A stretch of DNA of 64,000 nt from positions 1 to 64,000 of the forward strand of contig NZ_CAMDLM010000009.1 of assembly GCF_945901735.1 (NCBI RefSeq), written 5' to 3'. Positions 1 through 8,113 of the stretch are shown here, piece by piece; position 1 is the stretch's first letter; each line of letters starts with the position of its first letter. A program made the position numbers and the translations under genes. This DNA is from Limnohabitans sp. Rim8. Lineage in GTDB: Bacteria > Pseudomonadota > Gammaproteobacteria > Burkholderiales > Burkholderiaceae_C. Under the pieces are notes generated by a model. The model did no database searches and had not been told where the DNA came from. It saw nothing but the letters and a program-made list of their open reading frames with translations.

Positions 1-279
1 TTGGTGGCCGTGTTGGTGCCTTCGGGTACTGCGACAGCGGGTTCTGGCTTGGTGATTGCCTTGCCCGAGCAGGTGGTGACGCCCGCTGCGGCAGGTGCGG
101 CGGTGCAGGTCACGCTGCCCAACGGCGGGCCCTTGCCCGCCTGGGTTCGCTATGACGCGGCCACGCAAACGCTGGTGACCAATGCGGTGCCTGCAGGCGC
201 GTTCCCGTTGTCGGTGGTGGTGACGGTGGGCGGCCAATCGACGGTGGTGCAGATTTCGGAGTCGAAGTCGAATCCATAA
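1..279 (+). CDS. C-terminal end of a putative Ig-like/repeat surface protein (partial)
   Basis: The reading frame is open at the left window edge, so only the last roughly 92 residues are visible and the true start lies outside. The visible piece is rich in Val, Ala, Gly, Pro and Thr and contains the phrase LPAWVRYDAATQTLVTNAVPAG, which resembles putative-Ig (He_PIG-type) domains found in long secreted or surface proteins of beta-proteobacteria. No membrane anchor or sorting signal is seen at the C terminus, which ends in a polar SESKSNP tail. The next gene starts 40 bases downstream on the same strand and encodes a periplasmic foldase, so co-transcription is possible. The family call is inference from style and one motif only. 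Confidence 0.5.
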   Translation: MVAVLVPSGTATAGSGLVIALPEQVVTPAAAGAAVQVTLPNGGPLPAWVRYDAATQTLVTNAVPAGAFPLSVVVTVGGQSTVVQISESKSNP

Positions 280-319
280 AAAACATACAACCTCTCAATA
301 AACTTCGTAGGACAACGCC

Positions 320-1138
320 ATGCGCAAACCATTTCAATTGACTTCAGGCTTTTTGGCCTGCTCAGTTTTTCTCCTCACTTGGAGTCAGAGTTGCAACGCG
401 CAAGATGCTTCAGCCATGCTCAACAATGCCTATGTGACTGTGAACGGCCAAGCGCAGTCCAACGCCCTTGCTGAAATCTTGCTGCGTGAGCAACTTGGAC
501 GTGGCGCCAGTGACTCGGCAGAACTGCGCCAAGCTGTTCGTGATGGCTTGATCAACCAGGCGCTGATGGCGCAAGAGTCACGCAAAGCCAAGCTTGATCT
601 CAACCCGCTGATTCAGGCGCAGATTGAATTGGCGAAGCAAAATATTTTGGCCCAAGCTTGGCAACAGCAAATCATGGGTGGAGCGCCCCCCAAGGAAGAT
701 GATTTGAAGGCTGAATACGATCGACAAATGGCTCGCATGGATGAGAAAGATTACCTGCTGCGCCACCTGCTTGTGACACAAGAAGCCACTGCGAAGCTTT
801 TGCTCGAGAAAATTCAGTCCGGTGCCAAAATGGCCGATCTGGCCAAGGAGTATTCACAAGACTCACAAAGCCGAGAGCGTGGCGGCTTGACAGACTGGGT
901 CAATGCCACGGACCTTTCACCAGCACTGGCGCAATCGGTCAAGACAGAGGCAAAGGGCAAGCTTGTTGCGAAACCCATCAAGTCGGATGCCGGCTGGCAT
1001 GTGCTGCAGGTTGAAGACGTGCGCCCTTTTAAGGCACCTTCTTTGACGGATGTCAAACCGCAGTTGGCGGTGATTTTGGCCCGACTTGCTTTGGATGCGC
1101 GCTTGAAAACACTTCGCCAGGAAGCCAAGATTCAGTAA
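320..1138 (+). CDS. Parvulin-type peptidyl-prolyl cis-trans isomerase, exported (PpiC/PrsA-like)
   Basis: A 272-residue protein with an N-terminal signal peptide (hydrophobic stretch FLACSVFLLTW, likely cleavage after the NAQ region). An N-terminal helical chaperone-like segment (about residues 30-130) is followed by a parvulin domain (about 140-235). That domain carries the family hallmarks LLRHLLV, ADLAKEYSQDSQSRERGGLTDW and SDAGWHVLQVED. It should catalyse prolyl isomerisation and assist folding of exported proteins in the periplasm. It lies directly after a large surface-type protein, so it may serve as a dedicated foldase for that product; this is inference. A clear hairpin terminator follows the stop codon. 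The start ATG was chosen because the signal peptide begins there. Confidence 0.85.
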   Translation: MRKPFQLTSGFLACSVFLLTWSQSCNAQDASAMLNNAYVTVNGQAQSNALAEILLREQLGRGASDSAELRQAVRDGLINQALMAQESRKAKLDLNPLIQAQIELAKQNILAQAWQQQIMGGAPPKEDDLKAEYDRQMARMDEKDYLLRHLLVTQEATAKLLLEKIQSGAKMADLAKEYSQDSQSRERGGLTDWVNATDLSPALAQSVKTEAKGKLVAKPIKSDAGWHVLQVEDVRPFKAPSLTDVKPQLAVILARLALDARLKTLRQEAKIQ

Positions 1139-1149
1139 GTTAGAAAAAC

Positions 1150-1183
1150 AAGCACTTGGCGCAAATGCTGAGTGCTTTTTTTT
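1150..1183 (+). terminator. Rho-independent terminator after the parvulin gene
   Basis: A 7-bp inverted repeat (aagcact / agtgctt) with a 14-base loop is followed by an unbroken T run. It starts about 12 bases after the parvulin stop codon and is oriented to stop plus-strand transcription before the convergent TPR gene. Confidence 0.75.
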
Positions 1184-1270
1184 GGCCTATCGGCACTCAC
1201 CATCTTCAATGGCACCGAATCGTGTCATGAAAAGAGACGGTCGCAGGGGTTGTGTAGTTCCCCTAAACCG

Positions 1271-1720
1271 TTATTTCTTGTTTTTGAAGCGCGCGATGGC
1301 CTCTTTCAAATCTCGAAACTCTTCGCAAGAGAAAACACAGGCTTTGTCCAAGCGCGCCAACATCTGTTCAGCGCCTGCAAGGTCGTTCTTCATGAGAAAA
1401 AGTTCGCCGTAATACTCCAAAGCGCCCCTGTGTTTGGGGTCAATCTTCAGCGCTGATTGGTAAAAGCGCTCGGCTGCGGCCAAATCTGGGGGAGATTTTT
1501 TTCGCTGCGCATAGCCCAGCAGGTTATTCCAATCGGCTGAGTTGCTTTGGTTGGCCGCTTCCAGCGTGCTGATTGCCCCTGAATAATTGTTGGCCTTGAT
1601 TTCTTTTTGGGCTTGAGCTTGCCAAGATGACGCAGGCTCAGATGTGCTGGTGTCAGCCGCATGCGCAAGCACAACACAGGCAGCCAATGCCAAGGCGAAA
1701 ATTTGTTTGGTTTTGAACAT
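1271..1720 (-). CDS. Exported tetratricopeptide-repeat protein
   Basis: A 149-residue protein with a signal peptide (IFALALAACVVLAHA, predicted cleavage after AHA). The remainder is helical and matches about three TPR units, for example NNYSGAISTLEAANQSNSADWNNLLGYAQR, AAERFYQSALKIDPKHRGALEYYGELFL and NDLAGAEQMLARLDKAC. TPR proteins of this size act as protein-interaction scaffolds in the periplasm; no enzymatic motif is present. Two cysteines (CVFSCEE) near the C terminus could form a disulfide. It sits downstream of the broken prlC gene on the same strand, with an AAGGAAT Shine-Dalgarno-like sequence before the ATG. No specific partner can be named. Confidence 0.75.
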   Translation of the reverse strand: MFKTKQIFALALAACVVLAHAADTSTSEPASSWQAQAQKEIKANNYSGAISTLEAANQSNSADWNNLLGYAQRKKSPPDLAAAERFYQSALKIDPKHRGALEYYGELFLMKNDLAGAEQMLARLDKACVFSCEEFRDLKEAIARFKNKK

Positions 1721-1774
1721 GATTTGATTCCTTGAAATTTTGACAAGATAAAGAACTCAGCACGGGTCGCTTAT

Positions 1775-3813
1775 TCAGGCCGTCACCATGCCTTGATGTC
1801 GCAGTAAGGCGTCCAGGCTAGGCTCGCGGCCCCGAAAGGCTTTGAACGATTCCAGCGCCGGGCGGCTACCGCCGGCTTCCAAAATCGCCTGGCGGTACAG
1901 GCGGCCGGTTTCCACGCTGGGCGTGCCGTCGGCTGCGGCGGTTTCTTCAAAGGCAGCGTAGGCATCGGCGCTCAGCACCTCGGCCCATTTGTAGCTGTAA
2001 TAGCCGGCGGCGTAACCCCCTGCAAAGATGTGGCTGAAGGTGTGGGCCATGCGGTTGAAGGCGGGCGGGCGCATCACAGCCACTTCGTCGCGCACCTGCT
2101 GCAGCAGTGGCATGAAGTCTTGCGCCGGGTCGTGCTCAGAGTGCACCAACATGTCGAACAGCGAAAACTCGATTTGGCGCAGGGTTTGCAAGCCGCTTTG
2201 GAAGTTTTGGCGGCCAGCATCTTGTCAAACAGGGCGCGGGGCAGGGGCTCGCCCGTGTCCACATGCGCCGTCATGTGGCGCAGCACCGACCATTCCCAGC
2301 AAAAGTTTTCCATGAACTGGCTGGGCAATTCCACCGCGTCCCACTCGACGCCGCTGATGCCCGAGACATCACGTTCGCTCACTTGCGTCAGCATGTGGTG
2401 CAGGCCGTGGCCAAACTCGTGGAACAGGGTGATCACATCGTCGTGCGTGAGCAGGGCGGGTTGGCCGTTCACGCCTTCGGCGAAGTTGCAGACCAGGTGG
2501 GCCACGGGGGTTTGCAGCACGCCGGTGTCGGGGCGCTGCCAGCGCCCGCGCACGTCGTCCATCCAGGCGCCGCCGCGCTTGCCGGCGCGGGCTGGGGGGT
2601 CGAGGTAGAACTGGCCCACCCGTTGGCCCTCGCGTTCGATGCGGTAAAAGCCCACGGCGGGGTGCCAGACCGGGGCCTGGTCGGCACGGATGCTGACTTC
2701 GAACAGGGTTTCGATGATCTTGAACAGCCCGGCCAACACTTTGGGGGCGGTGAAGTATTGCTTGACCTCTTGCTCGCTGAAGCTGTACCGGGCTTCCTTG
2801 AGTTTTTCGCTCAGGTAGGGCACGTCCCAGGCGTTCAGCGGGCCAGTGATGCCCAACGCGTTGGCGGCGAATTCGCGCAGGTCGGCCAGGTCTTTTTCGG
2901 CAAAGGGCCGGGCTTTGACCGCCAGGTCGCGCAAGAAGGTGGTGACTTTTTCGGGCGACTCGGCCATCTTGGGCACCACCGACACTTGGGCGTAGTTGTC
3001 AAAACCCAGCAGGTGGGCTTCTTCCTGGCGCAGGGCCAGGATTTCTTTCATCAAGGGCGTGTTGTCGAAATGTTGGGTGGCTTCCGGGGCTTGGTCCGAG
3101 GCGCGGGTGACGTGGGCTGTGTAGAGTTGCTCGCGCAAAGCCCCGCTGTCGGCAAACTGCATCACGGGCAAATAAACCGGCATTTTGAGCGACAGGCGGT
3201 GGCCTTCTTTGCCTTCTTTTTGGGCGGCATCGCGGGTGGCCTGAACCACGTCGGCGGGCACGCCTTGGAGTTGCTCTGCGCTCACGTACAGCGCGAATTT
3301 TTCGGTGGCGTCCAACGTGTTCTCGCTGAACTTTTGGGTGATCTCGGCCAAGCGCTCCTGAATGGCGGCGTAACGCTCTTTGGCGGTGCCCTGCAGCTCG
3401 GCACCGCCCAGCACAAAGCCGCGCAGGGCGTTTTTGCGGGCTTGCGTTTGTTCGGTGTTGAGGCTGGCGGCGTCAATGGCTTTGTATTTGGCGTAAAGGC
3501 GTTCGTCGCTCCCCAAGCGTGTCCAGAACTCGGTCACGCGGGGCAGGGCGGCGTTGTAGGCGGCGCGCAATTCGGGGGTATCGGCCACGCTGTTGAGGTG
3601 TGAGACTGCGCCCCAGGCCATGCCCAGTCGCTCGGTGCTCACGTCCAGGGTCTGGGCGATGGCTTGCCAGTCGGCCGGGAAGTCGGCGGTGGTCACGCTG
3701 TCCAGCGCCTTTTCTGCGGCGGCCAGCAGTTCGTCCAGGGCCGGGGCCACATGCTCGGGGGCGATGCGGTCAAACAAGGGCAGGTCGGCGGTGTTGAGCA
3801 AGGGGTTGGTCAT
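1775..3813 (-). pseudogene. prlC: Oligopeptidase A (M3 metallopeptidase) interrupted by a one-base frameshift
   Basis: The gene encodes an M3-family zinc endopeptidase that degrades cytosolic oligopeptides and cleaved signal peptides. The N-terminal frame (from MTNPLLNTADL, ATG at 3813) carries the zinc motif FHEFGHGLHHML. It then runs out of frame after LPRALFDKMLAAK. The true continuation, NFQSGLQTLRQIEFSLFDMLVHSEHDP to DALLRHQGMVTA, lies in a second frame ending at 1775. Adding one A to the AAAA run (TTTT at 2205-2208 on the plus strand) restores a single frame of about 679 residues, the normal family length. As written, the product loses its conserved C-terminal 140 residues and is probably inactive. 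A homopolymer sequencing error is as likely as a real mutation. folD lies immediately upstream on the same strand. Confidence 0.85.
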
Positions 3814-3853
3814 GAGGGTTCCAAAAATCGATTCGATCAATCATTACTTTGTA

Positions 3854-4705
3854 TCACTTGGAGGCGCGTTCTGCCGCTTCAAGGGTGTTGACCAGCAGCA
3901 TGGTGATGGTCATGGGGCCGACGCCGCCGGGCACGGGGGTGATGTGGCTGGCGACTTGTTTCACGCCTTCAAAGTCCACATCGCCACACAGCTTGCCTTC
4001 GTCGTTGCGGTTCATGCCCACATCCAGCACCACCGCGCCGGGCTTGACCATGTCGGCCGTGAGCACGTTGCGCTTGCCTACGGCGGCCACGATCACATCG
4101 GCTTGCAATGTCAGGGCTTTGAGGTTTTGGGTGCGCGAGTGCGCCACCGTGACGGTGGCATCTTTTTGCAGCAGCATCAGCGCCATGGGTTTGCCCACGA
4201 TGTTGCTGCGGCCAATGACCACCGCGTGTTTGCCGCGCAGGTCGAAGCCAATGCTTTCGAGCATCTTCATGCAGCCGTAAGGCGTACAGGGCCAAAAACC
4301 TGGCATGCCGGTCATCAAGGCCCCGGCGCTGGCGATGTGAAAGCCGTCCACGTCTTTGGCGGGGCTGATCGCTTCGATCACCTTTTGTGCGTCGATGTGC
4401 GCGGGCAGGGGCAGTTGCACCAGGATGCCGTGGATGCTGGGGTCATTGTTGAGCGCTTCGACGCGGGCCAGCAAATCGGCCTCGGTCAGGGTTGCTGCGT
4501 ACTTCTCCAGCACCGAGTGCAGGCCGCTGTCTTCGCAGGCTTTGACCTTGTTTCGCACATAGACCTGGCTGGCGGGGTTGTCGCCCACCAGCAGCACGGC
4601 GAGACCGGGGGTGATGCCCTGGGCTTTGAGGGCCAGGGCGCGGGCAGCGACGTCGGTGCGCAGTTGTTTGGAAAGCAGGTTGCCGTCGATCAATTGGGCG
4701 GTCAT
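3854..4705 (-). CDS. folD: Bifunctional methylenetetrahydrofolate dehydrogenase / methenyltetrahydrofolate cyclohydrolase
   Basis: A 283-residue cytosolic enzyme that interconverts 5,10-methylene-, 5,10-methenyl- and 10-formyl-tetrahydrofolate with NADP. Hallmarks are [13 protein letters not shown] (with the catalytic Lys), QLPLPAHID, the [11 protein letters not shown] loop and the Rossmann segment [21 protein letters not shown]. The C-terminal [22 protein letters not shown] is also typical. The length matches the family when [11 protein letters not shown] (ATG at 4705) is taken as the start; the ORF track extends 12 codons further without supporting similarity. It lies about 40 bases upstream of prlC on the same strand and downstream of the terminator that ends the response-regulator gene, so it probably has its own promoter. 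Confidence 0.95.
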   Translation of the reverse strand: MTAQLIDGNLLSKQLRTDVAARALALKAQGITPGLAVLLVGDNPASQVYVRNKVKACEDSGLHSVLEKYAATLTEADLLARVEALNNDPSIHGILVQLPLPAHIDAQKVIEAISPAKDVDGFHIASAGALMTGMPGFWPCTPYGCMKMLESIGFDLRGKHAVVIGRSNIVGKPMALMLLQKDATVTVAHSRTQNLKALTLQADVIVAAVGKRNVLTADMVKPGAVVLDVGMNRNDEGKLCGDVDFEGVKQVASHITPVPGGVGPMTITMLLVNTLEAAERASK

Positions 4706-4736
4706 GTGTGAGATATCAAAGGGGCAGGGGGAAAAA

Positions 4737-4765
4737 TGCAAAACGCCCGGCAGCTGCGGGCGTTT
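4737..4765 (-). terminator. Rho-independent terminator of the two-component operon
   Basis: A perfect 9-bp stem (aaacgcccg / cgggcgttt) with a 7-base loop lies just after the response-regulator stop codon. On the minus strand it is followed by TTTT and TTTTT runs. It separates the sensor/regulator operon from folD. Confidence 0.8.
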
Positions 4766-4783
4766 CAGTCAGGGGTGGTCGGA

Positions 4784-5410
4784 TCAGGCCTTGGGTGCGT
4801 TTTGCCCCAGCGCGATCTTGAGCAAATCGGCCACGGTGTTGGCGTTGAGCTTTTCCATGATGTTGGCGCGGTGCGCTTCCACCGTCTTTATGCTGATGCC
4901 CAGATCGTCGGCGATCTGCTTGTTCAGGCGACCGGCAACGATGCGTTCGAGCACCTGGGCTTCACGGCCCGTCAGCTTGGACAGCAGGGCATCGCGGCTG
5001 GCCGCTTGTTGGTAGCCCGCAAACGACTCTCGGGCTTCGTCCAGCATGCGCTCGACCAAGCCCAGCAATTCTTCTTCCTTGAAAGGTTTCTGGATGAAGT
5101 CCATGGCGCCTTTTTTCATGGTCGTGACCGCCATGGGCACGTCGCCATGGCCAGTGATGAACACGATGGGCAGTGGGGATTTGCGCTCGATCAGGCGGTC
5201 TTGCAATTCCAGACCGGTCATGCCGCCCATGCGGATGTCGGCGATCAGGCAGGCCACTTCGCGCGGGTCGTAGCGGCTGATGAAAGATTCGGCACTGTCA
5301 AAACAACGCACCCGGTAATCCTTGCCTTCGAGCAACCACTGCAAGGAATCGCGCACCGCTTCATCGTCATCGACAACATAAACCGTGCCTTTTTTCGGTA
5401 TCAAACTCAT
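4784..5410 (-). CDS. FixJ/NarL-type response regulator with LuxR DNA-binding domain
   Basis: A 208-residue regulator. The receiver domain (about residues 8-122) has the acidic pair in YVVDDDEAVRD, the phospho-acceptor Asp58 in LIADIRMGGMTG, Thr86 in VFITGHGD and Lys108 in FIQKPF. The output domain (about 140-205) is a LuxR-type helix-turn-helix (LTGREAQVLERIVAGRLNKQIADDLGISIKTVEAHRANIMEKL). This domain order and the short receiver linker are typical of the FixJ/TtrR subgroup. It lies 28 bases downstream of the histidine kinase gene and is clearly its partner. The target genes cannot be read from the sequence. The adjacent aceE operon is divergent and is one candidate. Confidence 0.92.
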   Translation of the reverse strand: MSLIPKKGTVYVVDDDEAVRDSLQWLLEGKDYRVRCFDSAESFISRYDPREVACLIADIRMGGMTGLELQDRLIERKSPLPIVFITGHGDVPMAVTTMKKGAMDFIQKPFKEEELLGLVERMLDEARESFAGYQQAASRDALLSKLTGREAQVLERIVAGRLNKQIADDLGISIKTVEAHRANIMEKLNANTVADLLKIALGQNAPKA

Positions 5411-5438
5411 TCGTTTACCCCAGTGGTTTGTTGTGTGT

Positions 5439-7937
5439 TCAGTTGGTTTCGACCGGTATCCAGAAGGAAAATCGACATCCTGTCACTTCGGCAGAATTGT
5501 AGAGGTTCTCGGAAGTGATCCTGCCCTGGTGAGATTCGATGATGCTGCGGCACAAATTCAGGCCAATGCCCATGCCTTCTACTTTGGTCGAGAAAAACGC
5601 CTCGTAGACCCGCTCGGTGTCTTCCAAGGGCAAGCCCTGCCCGGTATCAGTCACCGAGAACTCGACCACCGATTGCTGGCCGAGTTGTTTGGGCACGATG
5701 CGCAATTCGACCTGGCGCTGCCCAGCGGGGCGCTGGGCGTTGTCGATGGACTCGGCCGCGTTCTTCATGAGGTTGATCAGCACCTGCTCGATCAGGATCG
5801 GGTCCACCATCAGTTGGGGCAGGCGGGCGGCCACATGGTGGGTCAGGCGCACGTTGCGCCGGCGCATCTCGATCTCGGCCAGCTCCAGCGATTCGTTGAC
5901 CATGGCCGAAACGTCGGACAGCGTGCGATTGGGTTCGCTGCGTTTCACAAAACTGCGGATCCGCAAAATGATCTGACCGGCTCTTTGGGCCTGACGGGCT
6001 GTTTTGTCCAGTGCCGCCAACAGGTCTTGTTCATTGACTTGTTGTGCCTTGATGCGTGAAATCATGCCGCTGCAGTAATTGCTGATGGCCGTCAGCGGTT
6101 GGTTCAACTCGTGCGCAACGCTGGACGCCATCTCGCCCATGGTGATCAGGCGACTGGCAGTTTGGGCGCGCTCAGCTTGTTGCTCGGCCAACTCTTCGGC
6201 CTGGCGGCGCGGCGTGATGTCGCTGGCGATCACCATTTGCGCCAGACGCCCGTCGGCCCAGTTGATGTAGCGCGAGCGCACTTCTAGCCACTTGCCCAGA
6301 TCGGGCAGAAAAATCTCAGCGTTGCCCGTGGAGGCAATCGTCAGGCTCTCGGTGGGCAATCCCGCCAGGTCATCGACATCTTCGGATGCTTGCTCGCCGC
6401 TGTAGGCACCCGCCTCTTGAACCAGGCGCAAATGGCCCTCGGTGTTCTGTCCAAACCAAAGACGGTAGAGTTTGTTGGCAAACAGCAATTCTTGGCTGCC
6501 CAACGGGGCCACTGAGACCGAGGCGTCGAGGGCTTCGAGCACGATGGTGAAGCGCTCGTGCGAGCTGGCCAGTTGCTCGCGAATGCGGTTGGGCTCGGTG
6601 ATGTCGGTCATCGAGGTCATCCATCCGGTTTGTTTGCCCGTGGCATCGATCAAAGGTGAAACGTACATGCGGGAATCAAACAACTGGCCGTTTTTGCGCT
6701 TCACACGCACCTGAAAACCACCCGCCGAGTGCTGGCCACTGATTTCTTCTTCCAGCCGCTTCATGAGCAACTCGCGGTCTTGATCGGGCCAATAAGGAAA
6801 AGGCGCCACGGCCCCGACCAAGTCGGCCTCGCTCCAGCCCGTCATCTGGCAAAAGGCGGGGTTGACGTAAGTGATGCGGCCGCGCAAGTCCAGCGCGCGC
6901 ATGCCTGTGAGCATCGAATTCTCCATGGCGCGGCGGAAATTGGTTTCGGCCACCAGGGCCTTTTGCGCCTGCAGTCGCCTGCGCGTGTGACGCCAATTGC
7001 CGATCAGCATCCAGCCGGTCATCACGCTGAGCACATTGACCAGCCAGAAAAGACCGCTGCCCACCAAGCCTTGGGAGGTGCGCCAAGCCTGCGCCCGCAG
7101 GACCAGGTCGTTGCCCACGGGGGAGACAGGGACCTCGTAATCGTTGCTGCGCCTGTCGCTGCCCGGCAGCACCCACCACATGGCGATGCGCTCGGGAATG
7201 ACCTGACCGGCCAACAGACGGCTGCTGCCATCTTGCAGAGCTACCGCGTACTTGGCCAGCACCTCGGTCGGTATGCCGTAGCGCAGCAGGCCTTCCATGC
7301 CGTATTCGGCCAGGATCACCCCGCTGAAACGCCCTTGGTCGTTGGTCAGAGGGGTGTGCAGCTGCAGCACCGACATCTGGCTGTCGCGGTCGGCCTCGGC
7401 ATCGAGTTGGCCATAAATGGGCTGCATCAGGTCGCGAGCCAGACTGAAATGGCTTTCGGTTTCGCCAATTTTGAGCACCGTGCCCGCACGCAGTTGCTGG
7501 CTGGGTGAGATGCTGGAAATACTCTGGTTGGCCACGATGCGGCGGCGGTCATCAATCCAGGTCAATGACAAAAATTCAGGGTATTGCTGCACCAATGCCT
7601 CGGCGCGCGATAAAAACTGCTCGGTGCGAATTTCTTTGTTGGACACATCCCGCGCGAGACGCATGACTTGTTCTTGCCGCTCCAGCAAGCGCAGGCGCAG
7701 CCGCTGTTGGGCGTATTCGACATCGCGCTTGATGGCTTCTTGCTCGCGATCAATTTCTTCGACCCGCAAATACCAAAACGCGCTGGCAATGGCGGCCAAA
7801 AAAAGCACCACGGCAGCCACCGGGGCCAGGTTGGCGAAACGGTCCTGGCGATTCGGCGATTGACTGCGCCACCACGACAGCCACCAGGCCCATGGGCCGA
7901 TTTTGGTCACTACCGATGCTGTTTTGTTCAATTCCAT
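5439..7937 (-). CDS. Membrane-bound PAS-domain sensor histidine kinase (FixL/TtrS-like)
   Basis: An 832-residue inner-membrane sensor. One membrane helix lies near residues 38-57 (AAVVLFLAAIASAFWYL) and a second near 290-312 (SGLFWLVNVLSVMTGWMLIG), enclosing a roughly 230-residue periplasmic sensing region. A PAS domain follows (MLTGMRALDLRGRITYVNPAFCQMTGW), then a second, weaker PAS-like segment. The dimerisation/phospho-acceptor domain has His609 in SSVAHELNQPLTAISNY. The ATPase domain has N-box INLMKNAAES and G-boxes VTDTGQG and GMGIGLNLC. No haem-binding signature is obvious, so the ligand is unknown. The kinase and its regulator form an operon divergent from aceE, with about 176 bases between the two start codons. 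Confidence 0.9.
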   Translation of the reverse strand: MELNKTASVVTKIGPWAWWLSWWRSQSPNRQDRFANLAPVAAVVLFLAAIASAFWYLRVEEIDREQEAIKRDVEYAQQRLRLRLLERQEQVMRLARDVSNKEIRTEQFLSRAEALVQQYPEFLSLTWIDDRRRIVANQSISSISPSQQLRAGTVLKIGETESHFSLARDLMQPIYGQLDAEADRDSQMSVLQLHTPLTNDQGRFSGVILAEYGMEGLLRYGIPTEVLAKYAVALQDGSSRLLAGQVIPERIAMWWVLPGSDRRSNDYEVPVSPVGNDLVLRAQAWRTSQGLVGSGLFWLVNVLSVMTGWMLIGNWRHTRRRLQAQKALVAETNFRRAMENSMLTGMRALDLRGRITYVNPAFCQMTGWSEADLVGAVAPFPYWPDQDRELLMKRLEEEISGQHSAGGFQVRVKRKNGQLFDSRMYVSPLIDATGKQTGWMTSMTDITEPNRIREQLASSHERFTIVLEALDASVSVAPLGSQELLFANKLYRLWFGQNTEGHLRLVQEAGAYSGEQASEDVDDLAGLPTESLTIASTGNAEIFLPDLGKWLEVRSRYINWADGRLAQMVIASDITPRRQAEELAEQQAERAQTASRLITMGEMASSVAHELNQPLTAISNYCSGMISRIKAQQVNEQDLLAALDKTARQAQRAGQIILRIRSFVKRSEPNRTLSDVSAMVNESLELAEIEMRRRNVRLTHHVAARLPQLMVDPILIEQVLINLMKNAAESIDNAQRPAGQRQVELRIVPKQLGQQSVVEFSVTDTGQGLPLEDTERVYEAFFSTKVEGMGIGLNLCRSIIESHQGRITSENLYNSAEVTGCRFSFWIPVETN

Positions 7938-8113
7938 GTCCTGAGTTTAGAGGACAAGGCTTGGATGTCTGATTTCTAAGGCATTCAAAAATTTGCGTCA
8001 TCCCTTCTTAAAATTTCATAATACAAAACATGCGTGCACTATTTGAAATTTTTTGGAAATCGTGGGAAAATTCAGGCATCATTTAAGTAAGACACCCATT
8101 TCAGGAGACAAAC
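7938..8113. promoter_or_regulatory. Divergent control region between the sensor kinase and aceE
   Basis: This 176-base non-coding stretch is visibly AT-rich compared with the flanking genes and must hold both promoters. A TTGAAA at 8043-8048 is a possible minus-35 element toward aceE, but no convincing minus-10 lies at the usual distance. A strong Shine-Dalgarno sequence (AGGAGA, 8103-8108) precedes the aceE ATG. No clear operator palindrome was found. Confidence 0.45.

Noticed and set aside
8043-8071. Sigma-70 promoter for aceE (TTGAAA)
   Set aside because: The minus-35 match is acceptable but no credible minus-10 lies 16-18 bases downstream; kept only as a note in the intergenic entry.
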